NCBI RefSeq assembly: GCF_000586435.1
Contig: NZ_BAWH01000003.1
Span: 62,001 to 126,000, forward strand
DNA from: Psychrobacter sp. JCM 18901
GTDB lineage: Bacteria > Pseudomonadota > Gammaproteobacteria > Pseudomonadales > Moraxellaceae
Length of the DNA: 64,000 nucleotides
Direction: 5' to 3'
Part shown: piece after piece, positions 34,057 to 43,775 of the stretch
Position numbering within the stretch: position 1 is the first letter of the stretch
Layout of the letters: the number at the start of each line of letters is the position of its first letter
The notes under the pieces: model-generated
What the model was told of the DNA's origin: nothing
The model's input: only the letters and a program-made list of their open reading frames with translations
Database searches by the model: none
Position numbers and translations under genes: made by a program

Positions 34057-34367
34057 GATTACTGCATCTACGTAGCGATTAATTATTAGTCATTTTCGAA
34101 AAAACCAGCATCTTTGCTGGTTTTTTTGTGGCTAAATTTTAACTTTTGAACTTAAATGCAGTGTTATGTGGTTTAATTAACCCATTATTATAGACACTGA
34201 TCGAATATGGGTGACTTGTATCTATATTTGGGCGATTATTGCAGATTAATTAGACTGCAGTAGTCAAAGTCTATCTCTATTTGATAATACTCGATATCAG
34301 TATATGGCGCTCACTATGTAGCGAATGATATCGGCACTCTCTATCTATTAAGTTGGTCACGGCACGT
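34057..34367. other. Spacer between bfmR and bfmS
   Basis: 311 bases containing the bfmR terminator (34099-34127) and about 240 AT-rich bases that should contain a separate promoter for bfmS. No open frame. Confidence 0.5.
34099..34127 (+). terminator. Intrinsic terminator between bfmR and bfmS
   Basis: AAAAACCAGCA-TCT-TTGCTGGTTTTTTT hairpin with a run of seven T residues, 43 bases past the bfmR stop. Confidence 0.92.
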
Positions 34368-36065
34368 ATGTCATTAGTCTCTTCTTTAAAACACAGTATT
34401 TTTGTTCGTATCTATGCTGGACTGCTTATAGTCTGTTTATGCGTAGCATTGTTTGCGCAGTTATTGATGGACACCATCAATAAGGAACGTGTGCAGTCCT
34501 ATCGCGAGAGTATGGCGATGGGGGCGTTTCATTTAGTAAGTGAAGGTATCTCTCATCAAGATACTAAAGAAGATCGTGAGTATTGGCTGTCTGATGCCAG
34601 TAGTCTATTTGGTTCAACGTTTAAGATTGTCCCTATCGATGAGGTAGACTTTACTGCCAGTGAATTAAGACGCTTTAAGAGCGATGCCACAGTGGTTCGT
34701 TATATGAGCCAACCTGTCTATGCAGATGTGTATTATCGTCTGCCAGACAATGAGAACGTGTTGACCGCGCGAATATCGCAAGTCACAGAGCAGCAAGTAC
34801 GAGCTATCGCAATATTTTTACTAGATGATTTGTCCTATCAGATGACCTTGTCTGATAAGCGTGCGCGTCTAGCAGAGTTAGAGGAGAAATTTTCTTTTCC
34901 TTTAGCGTTTACTGCTGTCAATACGCTCGATTTGGATTCAGATCAGATGTCGCGTTTGCGCCGTGACGAAGTGGTTATCTCATTGCAAGATACTAATAGC
35001 AGCAAAAGTAACTCATCTATTAGAGTAGTGGTACCGTCTGAAATCAATGATATGGCGATATTGATTGGTCCTGTGCCGTTGTTCAACTGGTTCCCGCTTA
35101 ACTTAATTATTAGTATGATTCTTATCAGTATGTTCCTAATTAGCTTAGGTGTATATGCACTCATCTTCCCGCTTGAGCGTAAGCTGCAATTGATTCAGGT
35201 AGGTGTGAATGAGGTCAGTCAAGGTAACCTTGATATTCAAGTACAAGTTATTGGTCAAGATGAAATAGCACGTTTGTCAGCAACTTTTAATTCCATGACC
35301 TCGCATATTAAGCGTTTGATTGAATCACAGCGAGAGCTTACCCGAGCGGTTTCACATGAGCTTCGTACGCCAGTGGCTCGTATTCGATTTGCCGTAGATA
35401 TGCTTGCTGATACGGATGACGAAGACTCACGTTTTATGCAGCGTGACTATATTGATGAAGATATTGAATCGCTTAATGGTTTGATTGATGAGATTTTGAC
35501 CTATGCTAAGCTTGAGGAAGGGTCACCAAAGTTAGATTTAGAACCAGTAAACTTAAGAGAGCTGTTAGAGCAGATCGAGCGCGAAACCAATGCGCTAGGT
35601 AAATCTATCAAAATAGTAACCAGTTTACCAAATGCAAAAGTCACAGCAGTTGCGGATAGACGCTACTTACACCGTGTGATTCAGAACCTTGCAGGTAATG
35701 CGTTACGCTATGCAGAAACAACCATTATCATTAGTGCAGGTGTCAAAAAAAGGCAATGCTTCGTCAGTGTCGAAGATGATGGACATGGTATTCCTGAAGC
35801 AGATCGCGAAAAAGTATTCATTCCATTCTCACGCTTAGATGACAGCCGTACACGCGCGTCAGGTGGCTATGGTCTAGGCTTGTCTATTGTATCGCGTATT
35901 GCATTTTGGTTTAATGGTAGTATGAAAGTAGATGAGAGTCGTGAGTTGGGCGGTGCAAGGTTTGTGATGACATGGCCTATCAAACCATTGACGCAAATTC
36001 TGGCTGCTGATGAATTGACGCAGGAGAAAAGCGAGCGCGACTTCGATACTAAGTTGTCAGATTAG
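34368..36065 (+). CDS. bfmS: Sensor histidine kinase BfmS (RstB-like)
   Basis: 565 residues from the ATG at 34368; an in-frame TTG at 34353 is the alternative. Two membrane helices (residues about 15-35 and 240-262) bracket a periplasmic domain of about 200 residues. A HAMP domain follows (LIQVGVNEVSQGNLDIQV), then the H-box AVSHELRTPVARIRF, N-box NLAGNALRYA, G1 VEDDGHGI and G2 GGYGLGLSIV. It should phosphorylate BfmR. An A7 run at 35745-35751 is in frame here, a useful control for the many broken runs elsewhere. It is longer than usual because of acidic segments. Confidence 0.88.
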   Translation: MSLVSSLKHSIFVRIYAGLLIVCLCVALFAQLLMDTINKERVQSYRESMAMGAFHLVSEGISHQDTKEDREYWLSDASSLFGSTFKIVPIDEVDFTASELRRFKSDATVVRYMSQPVYADVYYRLPDNENVLTARISQVTEQQVRAIAIFLLDDLSYQMTLSDKRARLAELEEKFSFPLAFTAVNTLDLDSDQMSRLRRDEVVISLQDTNSSKSNSSIRVVVPSEINDMAILIGPVPLFNWFPLNLIISMILISMFLISLGVYALIFPLERKLQLIQVGVNEVSQGNLDIQVQVIGQDEIARLSATFNSMTSHIKRLIESQRELTRAVSHELRTPVARIRFAVDMLADTDDEDSRFMQRDYIDEDIESLNGLIDEILTYAKLEEGSPKLDLEPVNLRELLEQIERETNALGKSIKIVTSLPNAKVTAVADRRYLHRVIQNLAGNALRYAETTIIISAGVKKRQCFVSVEDDGHGIPEADREKVFIPFSRLDDSRTRASGGYGLGLSIVSRIAFWFNGSMKVDESRELGGARFVMTWPIKPLTQILAADELTQEKSERDFDTKLSD

Positions 36066-36242
36066 ACCAAGTTATACGGCTAAGCTATAAGACTAAGTTA
36101 TCATACTACGCCATAATTATTAGTCATGTTCCTAAAGAGAATCAGCGGCATCTTAATGGTATAAAAAGATAGCGCTTTATAGCTAGGTGACGCGCTTGTC
36201 GCTATTTTTAAGGCAGTTGGACAATGTCATAGGAGGCATAGG

Positions 36243-36422
36243 ATGCCATATTTATTTGGTGGCTTGGTAGTGTTGAATGCGATTACGCTAGGCTATTATT
36301 TATTTTTAAAACAGCCGTCAACGACCCAAACACTACAAACAGCTCAGGCTGAAATTACCCAGCCACTAGCTTTCACTAACAGTGCTGAGTATATTCCACC
36401 GGCTATTGGTAGCAAAGACTAG
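36243..36422 (+). CDS. Small membrane protein of unknown function
   Basis: 59 residues, short but with a strong ribosome binding site (AGGAGGCATAGG before the ATG). Residues 5-22 form a hydrophobic membrane helix (YLFGGLVVLNAITLGYYLF) and the remainder is polar, rich in Q and T. The opening resembles the membrane anchor of larger cell-envelope proteins. It lies 178 bases after bfmS and is convergent with envZ. No family is recognised. Confidence 0.6.
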   Translation: MPYLFGGLVVLNAITLGYYLFLKQPSTTQTLQTAQAEITQPLAFTNSAEYIPPAIGSKD

Positions 36423-36460
36423 CGTTGACCTCTTTGCTTATTCAAATTAAAGTTTCATCG

Positions 36461-37937
36461 CTATTTTGAATTTGTCACCGTACTGTCTACCTCAGATACC
36501 TCTTCTACGTCAGCCGCTAATGTCGTATCTCCAGCAACTTTGGAGAGTAGGGGAATACGTACGCATACTTGTAGCCCACCTTCAGGGTGGTTAATGGCTT
36601 CGACGGTACCGTGATGTAATCGTGCAATACGATCAACAATCGCAAGACCTAGTCCGCTACCTTGAGTAGTCCGTGCCGTCTCTCCACGTTCGAACGGTTG
36701 CATAATCCGCTCTAATTGATCGTCGGCGACGCCATCACCGCAATCTCGTACACAAATCACTAGTTGTTCTTGAGCTTCTTTGTTCACCACATTTTCGCTG
36801 ACCACATCCGTATCTTCGTCTTCGATAGTTTCTATAAATGTTGGTACAACCGTTGCCGATAAATAAATTGGTGGCTTTCCATAACGATTGGCATTATTAA
36901 CCAAGTTGATAATCAGACGCTTGATGGATAATGGACGTACAGGAACAACCTTGTCGCATTCTGACTCATATACAAACTTCATTGGCGCAAACTGCACCAT
37001 GATTTCATTAAATATAGTGTCTAGGTTGGTCAAGCTGACTGGCTCATCAGAACCATCTTTCATAAACGAGATGAATTGCTCTAAAATAGCATCCATATCC
37101 TCAATATCGTAAATCAGCCCTTCACGGAAGAAATCATCTGGTAGCATTTCTGCGGTTAAGCGCATACGTGTCAACGGCGTCCGCAAATCATGTGAGATGC
37201 CGGCAAGCATGATTGTTCGCTCTTTTTGCGCTTGGTTTAAGGTCGTAAACAGTCGGTTAAATGCCATATTAACTTGACGTATTTCTGTGGGGCCTTTCTG
37301 AGTTGGCAGTGTGGTTGCATGACCGAGACGAATATAATTAGTAGCTGCCCGCTGTAGGTAGCGTAGCGGGCGATTTAATTGACGGGCTAATAGAATAATC
37401 GTGAGTAACGATAGGATAGGCAGTCCAATCAAAAATAGCACCAGTAATGTCGGGCTATATTGTGAATAGTAAACCACAGGCTCACGCACCCAAAAACTGT
37501 CATCACGGCTATCTTGTACCCATAGCTGCGGCGTTGGCTTAAATTTAAAATAGACCTCTACAGGACGACCGAGCTGCGCACCGATTTCACGTTGTAGTAC
37601 GTCCGTAAAAAAGCTCACGAATGGCTTGTCAGCGACTTCTGGAAAGTCGCTCGGATTATTTACCACGACGACATGAGAGTGCTGGTAAATCCATTGGCGT
37701 ACTTCGGGACGACCTTGCCAGTCTTTGTTGGCACTATTGATCAGCTGCAACTCACTCGTCAAATAACGCGCATGGTTTTTTTAACTCTGGCAGATACAGA
37801 CTGCGCCAAAAGAACAAAATTGATAAGCTCACACTAATAAGCACGATAAAGGCAACCATCAAGGTTGTTAGCCAAGTGTTGGAATAAGAGCGTGGCAGCC
37901 AACCTTTACGACGCGGCTTTGGGTTTGGAGAGATCAT
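36461..37937 (-). CDS. envZ: Sensor histidine kinase EnvZ-like (one frame break)
   Basis: Osmosensor-type kinase. After an N-terminal membrane helix and a periplasmic domain, a second helix leads into a HAMP region (RPLRYLQRAATNYIRLGH), the H-box AGISHDLRTPLTRMRLTAEML (very EnvZ-like), G1 VRDCGDGV and G2 GSGLGLAIVDRI. The T7 run at 37776-37782 (A7 in the gene) breaks the frame just after the first helix. With six it reads LPELKNHARYLTSELQLI and totals 492 codons. Unlike the usual ompR-envZ pair no response regulator gene adjoins it in this window. Confidence 0.85.
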
Positions 37938-38364
37938 ATGGGTCCAACAGAGTAAAAGAAAAGTTATTATGATATAGCGTGTAGCTCTTTGAATACGATT
38001 GCCTTAAGGCTAGTCCGTGCATCAATCTATAGCGGTATATCATAGAATAGCATAATCAATAAATAGTACTGATACAGTATGCAATCGACGAGCGAGCCAA
38101 ATAGTTATTGGAATAGATATAAAGTTAAGCTTAAGGATAAATGTATTTAGCAACCATCTGTTTTTCAGAGAGAGCGATAGTAATTTATAGAATCTAAAGA
38201 AAAAAATTTAAAAATAAGCCATTATCATCAGTTATATTTTACTTAGGTCGACATTTAAGCTATTGTTAATAAATAATTAAATATGCACAGTTTATGTTTT
38301 CAACAAATAAAGACTGTGATATAATTATGCCCTTTTTGGTATACCTGCGAAAGAGAGAATTCAC
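37938..38364. other. Divergent spacer between envZ and rpsP
   Basis: 427 bases, very AT-rich. It holds the rpsP promoter (38297-38325) and should hold the envZ promoter. No ompR remnant or other open frame can be seen. Confidence 0.5.
38297..38325 (+). promoter_or_regulatory. Sigma-70 promoter of rpsP operon
   Basis: TTTTCA, 17 bases, then TATAAT. The -10 box is perfect and the -35 is weaker. Transcription would start about 30 bases before the rpsP ATG. Confidence 0.55.
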
Positions 38365-38635
38365 ATGGTTGTTATTCGTTTAGCACGGGGCGGTGCCAAG
38401 AAACGCCCATTTTATCAAGTAGTTGTTGCTGATCAACGCCGCGCGCGTGACGGTCGCTATATTGAAAACATCGGCTTTTTTTAACCCACTCGCTAAAGAG
38501 TCTGAAGAAGCAGTACGCCTAAACATGGAAGCGTACAATGCGTGGATCGCAAAAGGTGCACAACCTTCAGATCGCGTTGCTTCATTAGCAAAAGCTTACA
38601 ACAAGTCTGCAGCTCAAACTGAAGCAACTGCTTAA
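38365..38635 (+). CDS. rpsP: 30S ribosomal protein S16 (one frame break)
   Basis: S16 is needed for assembly of the 30S subunit. The opening [20 protein letters not shown] and the segment [15 protein letters not shown] are unmistakable. The T7 run at 38476-38482 breaks the frame. With six the protein continues [21 protein letters not shown] and totals 90 codons. First gene of rpsP-rimM-trmD-rplS. Confidence 0.96.
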
Positions 38636-38799
38636 GTTTTTGCTGTTACTGAGCCACTTATAGTCTAACTACAAGTTGATTCAGTAGACTTTAGAATACA
38701 TAGCGTAACTGTCTAACCAGGGTGCGCCATTAACTGTTTATCGCTTTTGACGCAATTGTTTTTGCAATTGCTGTTTTAATCATTGTTAGGTTAGCTGCT

Positions 38800-39333
38800 A
38801 TGTCATCTGTTCCAAACGCTAGTGCCCTTATGAAAATTGGTCAGCTTAAGAAGCCTTACGGCATTAAAGGCTGGCTTTGGGTATTCAGTGATACGGATGA
38901 CCGTACAGCAATATTCGACATGAAGCCGTGGTGGATGAAAACTGCCACTGGCATGAAACCTTTGACTGTGAAAGCTTGGCGTGAGCAAGGAACAGGAATT
39001 GTGGCTCAATTTGAGCAGATTCCTGATCGTAATGTTGCTGAGACTATGAACGGTGTTACCGTTTGGGTCGAACAAAACGTCCTGCCTGAAACAGCTGAAG
39101 ACGAATATTATTGGTCGGATTTGGTCAGTCTGCGAGTGATGAACGAGCAGGATGAGTATCTAGGTAATATCACTGAAATGTTTGAAACCGGTGCCCATGA
39201 CATCATGCGTGTAACGGCAAATTCAGACAGTTTGGACAATGAAGAACGCCTGATTCCATGGCATAAGCAGACTGTGATAGAAGTCAATATGACTGAAAAA
39301 ACAGTGCTTGTGGCATGGCCGAGTGATTACTAA
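38800..39333 (+). CDS. rimM: Ribosome maturation factor RimM
   Basis: 177-residue 16S rRNA processing factor that binds S19 during 30S maturation. The N-terminal RimM domain starts KIGQLKKPYGIKGWLWVFSDTDD, and the C-terminal PRC-barrel has EYYWSDLVSLRV and ERLIPWHKQTVIEV. It is the second gene of the S16 operon, 164 bases after rpsP. The frame is intact. Confidence 0.95.
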   Translation: MSSVPNASALMKIGQLKKPYGIKGWLWVFSDTDDRTAIFDMKPWWMKTATGMKPLTVKAWREQGTGIVAQFEQIPDRNVAETMNGVTVWVEQNVLPETAEDEYYWSDLVSLRVMNEQDEYLGNITEMFETGAHDIMRVTANSDSLDNEERLIPWHKQTVIEVNMTEKTVLVAWPSDY

Positions 39334-39410
39334 TAGCGTTTCTGGCTTTTTAGTCAGACGTTATTATTACTTACACCGATTGTTTTAGCCTTAACGCAAG
39401 TAGACATCAG

Positions 39411-40173
39411 ATGTATTTTGCCGTAATTAGTATTTTTCCTGAGATGTTTGCCACGATTCGTGAATTTGGAATCACGGGCCGAGCAGTGACTCAAGAGCAA
39501 GTTACGATTGAATGCATTAATCCACGTGATTATACCACCGATAACTATCGCCGTATTGATGAGCGCCTTATGGGGGTGGTCCTGGGATGGTGATGATGCT
39601 GAGCCATTATCGAAAGCCATTGAGGATGCACGATTGCGTGCCAGTCAACATGGTTGCCGTGTCGATAGTGAGCACTGTCCGGTGATTTATATGTCACCGC
39701 AAGGACAGACGCTTAGTGAGAGTAGCGTAGTCAATATGACTGATTACGATGGCATGATTTTATTATGCGGTCGTTATGAAGGTATTGACGAGCGTTTACT
39801 ATCACAATATGTCGATATGGAAGTATCGTTAGGTGATTACGTGTTGACTGGTGGCGAGTTGCCAGCAATGGTGCTGATGGATAGTGTGATACGTCGTCTG
39901 CCCGATATCATGGGTGATGATAAGTCAGCGGAGCAAGACTCTTTTGTCGATGGCTTGCTTGACTGCCCTCACTATACTAAGCCGCATGAGTTTGCGGGTA
40001 TGGCGGTTCCTGAGGTATTACTTTCAGGTCATCATGCCAATATCGCTAAGTGGCGTTTTAGTCAGCAAGTCAGTCGTACGCAAACGCGTCGTCCAGACTT
40101 ATGGCAAGCGTTTACCCCAACGGTAGAGCAAGCGAAGTGGTTGAAAGCATTGGCCAAAGCAGATAAAAAGTAG
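39411..40173 (+). CDS. trmD: tRNA (guanine-37-N1) methyltransferase (two frame breaks)
   Basis: TrmD makes m1G37 in tRNAs, preventing frameshifting. The SPOUT knot is seen in [38 protein letters not shown]. Two losses break the frame in the conserved [19 protein letters not shown]5 at 39572-39576 where six are needed, and a G lost near 39598. Adding both gives exactly 255 codons. An enzyme lacking this segment would be dead, and trmD is usually essential. Confidence 0.94.
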
Positions 40174-40378
40174 GTTTTTAAAATCTGACTTTATTGTTAC
40201 TAGGTTTGATAAACAGTTAAGAAACAGAATTTTGAGCAATAATAAAACGAGTCATCACATAGTGGCCGTTGGTTATAACCCATTTACGTTGTGTCTCACT
40301 ATAAAGAGATGCGATTAATTATTACAAACAGGTGATATGCGTTAAGCCTCTATTATCTAATGTGAGGAGATAACTCTC

Positions 40379-40798
40379 ATGAGCAACAAGCATCCATTGG
40401 TTCAGGTCATCGAAAACGCTCAATTGCTTGAGCGCCCAAACTTTGCACCCGGCGATACCGTTGTGGTACAAGTAAAAGTACGTGAAGGTGAGCGTGAGCG
40501 TTTACAGGCTTTTGAAGGCGTTGTAATTGCTAAGCGTAACCGCGGTCTAAACTCAGCGTTTACCGTACGTAAAATCTCAAGCGGCGTTGGTGTTGAGCGT
40601 GCATTCCAATTGCATTCACCAATCATCGATAGCATTGAAGTGAAACGCCGCGGTGCTGTTCGCCGTGCGAAACTGTACTACTTACGTGAGCGTTCTGGTA
40701 AATCAGCACGTATCCGCGAAAAACTTGCGCCACGTCCAGCTCAGAAAAAAACTGACGCTGGTGTACCTGATGCAGTTGATACTGCACCTGGTATCTAA
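40379..40798 (+). CDS. rplS: 50S ribosomal protein L19
   Basis: 139-residue L19 at the 30S-50S interface. Family marks are [28 protein letters not shown] and [33 protein letters not shown]. The C-terminal 20 residues, [20 protein letters not shown], are an extra tail compared with E. coli. TGAGGAGATAACTCTC precedes the ATG. Last gene of the S16 operon. Confidence 0.97.
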   Translation: MSNKHPLVQVIENAQLLERPNFAPGDTVVVQVKVREGERERLQAFEGVVIAKRNRGLNSAFTVRKISSGVGVERAFQLHSPIIDSIEVKRRGAVRRAKLYYLRERSGKSARIREKLAPRPAQKKTDAGVPDAVDTAPGI

Positions 40799-40922
40799 GC
40801 ACAAGTTTGCCGTTTTGAGTTAGTCCTATAATTTTAGGATTGGCTCAAGACAAGGTAATAGTAGATACAAGCCCTTATTCATAGGTTTATTTATAAATAA
40901 GCGGGCCATACCAAAAAAGACG

Positions 40923-40959
40923 AAACCCCAATCTATGCGAAAGCTAGATTGGGGTTTTT
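40923..40959 (+). terminator. Intrinsic terminator of rpsP-rimM-trmD-rplS
   Basis: AAACCCCAATCT...AGATTGGGGTTTTT, a 12-base stem with T run. Confidence 0.92.
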
Positions 40960-41022
40960 GTATGTATAGCATTAATAATTTGAGTTTTATCAGCTCTGAT
41001 AGTGCCAGTTATAAGCCAAAGT

Positions 41023-41583
41023 TTATTGAGCATCAAATGTATCGATGCGGTTGACTTGCTCTTTGGACTTACTGTATTTGCGCAGTCTAATGTATAAAGT
41101 CTTGGTAACGGTTGCAATGAGCTTTTGCTGCTCATCAACGATATCGACTTTATATTCACGGAATACCGCTTCGCCTTCTTTTGCTAGATCTTGAATAGTA
41201 ATAATTTCAGAGCTAGGTATTTTCATGCGTGCAGTGACTTTGCTATTGCCAGGCGCAATGAAATCAATATGTGAGCTTTTGTCCCACACCACGTAATTAC
41301 TACCCAGTTGATGCATCAGCATAAGCATATAAAAAGGGTCAACCATTGAATATAAGCTACCACCGAACTGAGTACCGACGATATTTTTGTTCAGAGTGTT
41401 TAGTCCCATGCTGACCACGCACAAACCCTGATCGAGACTAATATGATCGATTTTGATACCTGCGCCAATGTATGGTGCATAAGTATTAAGGCGTAGCTTT
41501 AATAAATGCGGTGTCAGCAATGGCATGATGCTTTGCTTGGCCCGACGTTTCAAAGTCTCAAGGTTGGTAGGTAATACGCTCAT
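41023..41583 (-). CDS. DUF4442 hotdog-fold protein (putative thioesterase)
   Basis: 186 residues. The segment NKNIVGTQFGGSLYSMVDPFYMLMLMHQLG looks like the central helix of a hotdog fold, and VWDKSSHIDFIAPGNSKVTARM the adjoining strands, the pattern of DUF4442 proteins related to PaaI and YiiD thioesterases. It may hydrolyse an acyl-CoA (inference). It is a single gene, convergent with rplS and preceded by a long spacer. Confidence 0.78.
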   Translation of the reverse strand: MSVLPTNLETLKRRAKQSIMPLLTPHLLKLRLNTYAPYIGAGIKIDHISLDQGLCVVSMGLNTLNKNIVGTQFGGSLYSMVDPFYMLMLMHQLGSNYVVWDKSSHIDFIAPGNSKVTARMKIPSSEIITIQDLAKEGEAVFREYKVDIVDEQQKLIATVTKTLYIRLRKYSKSKEQVNRIDTFDAQ

Positions 41584-42096
41584 AAACTTGTCCTGTTGCC
41601 TTTTCTCAATTTTTTTGATTGTATCAATAATGCGGTTTTACACAGTATCACTGGGAAATAAATCGATAAAAAGTATTTATCATAATTAAAAAGTACCCAG
41701 CCCGCTAGCTCTAAAGCGTAACCGAAATGACATATTTATGCCCACTTACAGGTAACGATCATTATTTATTATAACTATCTTTGCTATTCATCTATGTGAT
41801 AAAAATCCACCTAGATGTAAATTGTTATCAATAAAACGGTCGTTTATCCTAATTCAAAGTCTATAACAGAGAGATTTTTTCCTCATGGTTTTCTATTAAG
41901 GTCAATTTTGTCTTAAATGAAAACTTTAGTTTATATGTTATAATGAGATACATAGTATCTTTAAATGGTTTTAGGTTCGCATTTCATCAAGTCTTGGCAT
42001 ACAATAGTTCGCAGTTTGTAATAGGCGCTTTGGTCTATGACATTAGAGCAGAGCGTGTGCAGTCAATCAAAGACGTAATCGACACAAGGAAATGTG
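41584..42096. other. Spacer between divergent DUF4442 and DUF3360 genes
   Basis: 513 AT-rich bases. The extended -10 element at 41936-41944 is the only clear promoter-like site. No open frame. Confidence 0.5.
41936..41944 (+). promoter_or_regulatory. Extended -10 promoter element
   Basis: TGTTATAAT, a TGn-TATAAT extended -10 without a good -35, about 150 bases before the DUF3360 gene. Confidence 0.4.
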
Positions 42097-43619
42097 ATGA
42101 GTAACCCTCAGACCCCCTCTTCAGGTCTAATCCGCCGACCTCGAACGTAAACCACGACAGTCAAGTACAAGGCAGTTATGTAGATTTGCATAAGCCAGTT
42201 CTAGTTTTGACAGTCGTGATGCTTACTTAAACCATGAATTACAAATCATGCAGCCGAAACGCTGGCGTCCTAATTTACCATTCCGTGATTACCGTTTTGA
42301 ATACGAAGATACTATTCCAGCAATGGCCGCGACCATCGGTAAAGTTGTTATGGTGGGCGCCATTGCAGCAACCTTTGCAGGTCCACTCGGCTTAGGTGAT
42401 GCGTTTGTTCTAGAAAACGTACGCTACGAGCTATTGATCGTCTCCTTCTTTATTATCTTATTTTCGGGATTTTTATTGCCGACGGCCAACCTTGCTGGTA
42501 CTCACGGTCCACTTATTCCTTTGATTCCTATTGTGGTAGCAGCTGGTGGGCACCCGATGGCCTTTGGTTTGCTTATCGGTGCTTTTGGTCTGCTCCTCGC
42601 GATTAGTAAAGGGGGGAGTCTACTAGCCAACTTAACCAGTAAAGGTGTGTGCGGTGGCCTATTGATTTACTTGGGCTTTATCGGAACCACATCACAGGTC
42701 AAAAATCTCTTTGCTTGGGCAGAAGGGATTGGCATGTCGCATATCGCTTTCTTTATTATTCTGGCGACTATTCTGCTGTATGCATTGCTTGAGCATTGGC
42801 AAAAACGCTGGCTCGCGGTTCCGCTAAGCTGTGTGTTAGGTGGAGGTCTTGCATTTGCATTGGGCGCACCTTTTGAGTTCAAAACAGCGCCAGGTCTACC
42901 AAACATGAATCCAATGTATTGGTGGGGCGAAAACACAGGTTGGATGTTAGGTCTGCCGACGATTGAAAGCTTCATTGTAGTACTGCCGTTTGCTATTTTG
43001 GCCGTGGCAATGTGGTCGCCAGATTTCTTGGGCCATCAGGTGTTCCAAAAAAATCAGCTATCCTAAGCGTACTGAAAAAGTGCTTATGGATATTGATGAC
43101 ACTATGACCAGTGCTTCATTTCGTCAGGTAGTCGGCTCTGTATTGGGCGGCTCCAACTTTGCGTCATCTTGGGGAACGTATATTGTTCCTGCGGCGATTG
43201 CTAAACGTCCAATTCCTGCCGGTGCTTTATTGACGGCTCTATTTTGTATTATCGCAGGGGTTTGGGGCTATCCAATGGATTTAGCCATCTGGCAACCAGT
43301 GATGTGTGTGGCCTTGATCGTTGGGGTGTTTATTCCATTACTAGAAGCTGGTATGGAGATGACGCGTGAAGGTAAAACCACGCAGTCTGCTGCGATTGTG
43401 GTCTTTGCCTCTGCATTGGTGAATCCTGCCTTTGGTTGGTCGCTCACGTTGTTGCTTGATAACTTGGGCTTGATTGGCTCTAAAGAACGTAGTGCGAATT
43501 TGACTAAGATGAGCCGCTGGATCATACCGGGTATTATGTTCGTGGTACTGACAGGTGTCATGGCTATCGTCGGTATGCTGCCGGGTATCCCAGCACTGAT
43601 GGCAAACTTCCGTCATTAG
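42097..43619 (+). CDS. DUF3360 inner-membrane protein (three frame breaks)
   Basis: Polytopic membrane protein resembling DUF3360, which is distantly like NCS2/SulP-type carriers: an N-terminal soluble part ending ELQIMQPKRWRPNLPFRDYRFEYEDT, then about twelve helices with GTHGPLIPLIPIVVAAGGHP and GSVLGGSNFASSWGTYIVPAAIAKRPIP. Breaks: lost bases near 42130 and 42199 in the N-terminal part, and A7 at 43047-43053 (six gives HQVFQKISYPKRTEKV). The repaired gene, from ATG 42097 (AAGGAAATGTG upstream), is exactly 508 codons. The substrate is unknown. Confidence 0.8.
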
Positions 43620-43655
43620 TAGTATGTGATTGAATAAACGATAATAGAACAAACT

Positions 43656-43681
43656 AAGCCGGCGAAAGCTGGCTTTTTTTT
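43656..43681 (+). terminator. Intrinsic terminator after DUF3360 gene
   Basis: AAGCCGGC-GAAA-GCTGGCTT hairpin with GNRA-type loop and eight T residues. Confidence 0.92.
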
Positions 43682-43775
43682 ATGGGTAGCGCTGCGATAA
43701 TAATTGGCTTGTAAAACAATGACTCCCGCCCCATAACTAGCAGTATTACTAAGATTTTTAAGAGCAATAAATTCT

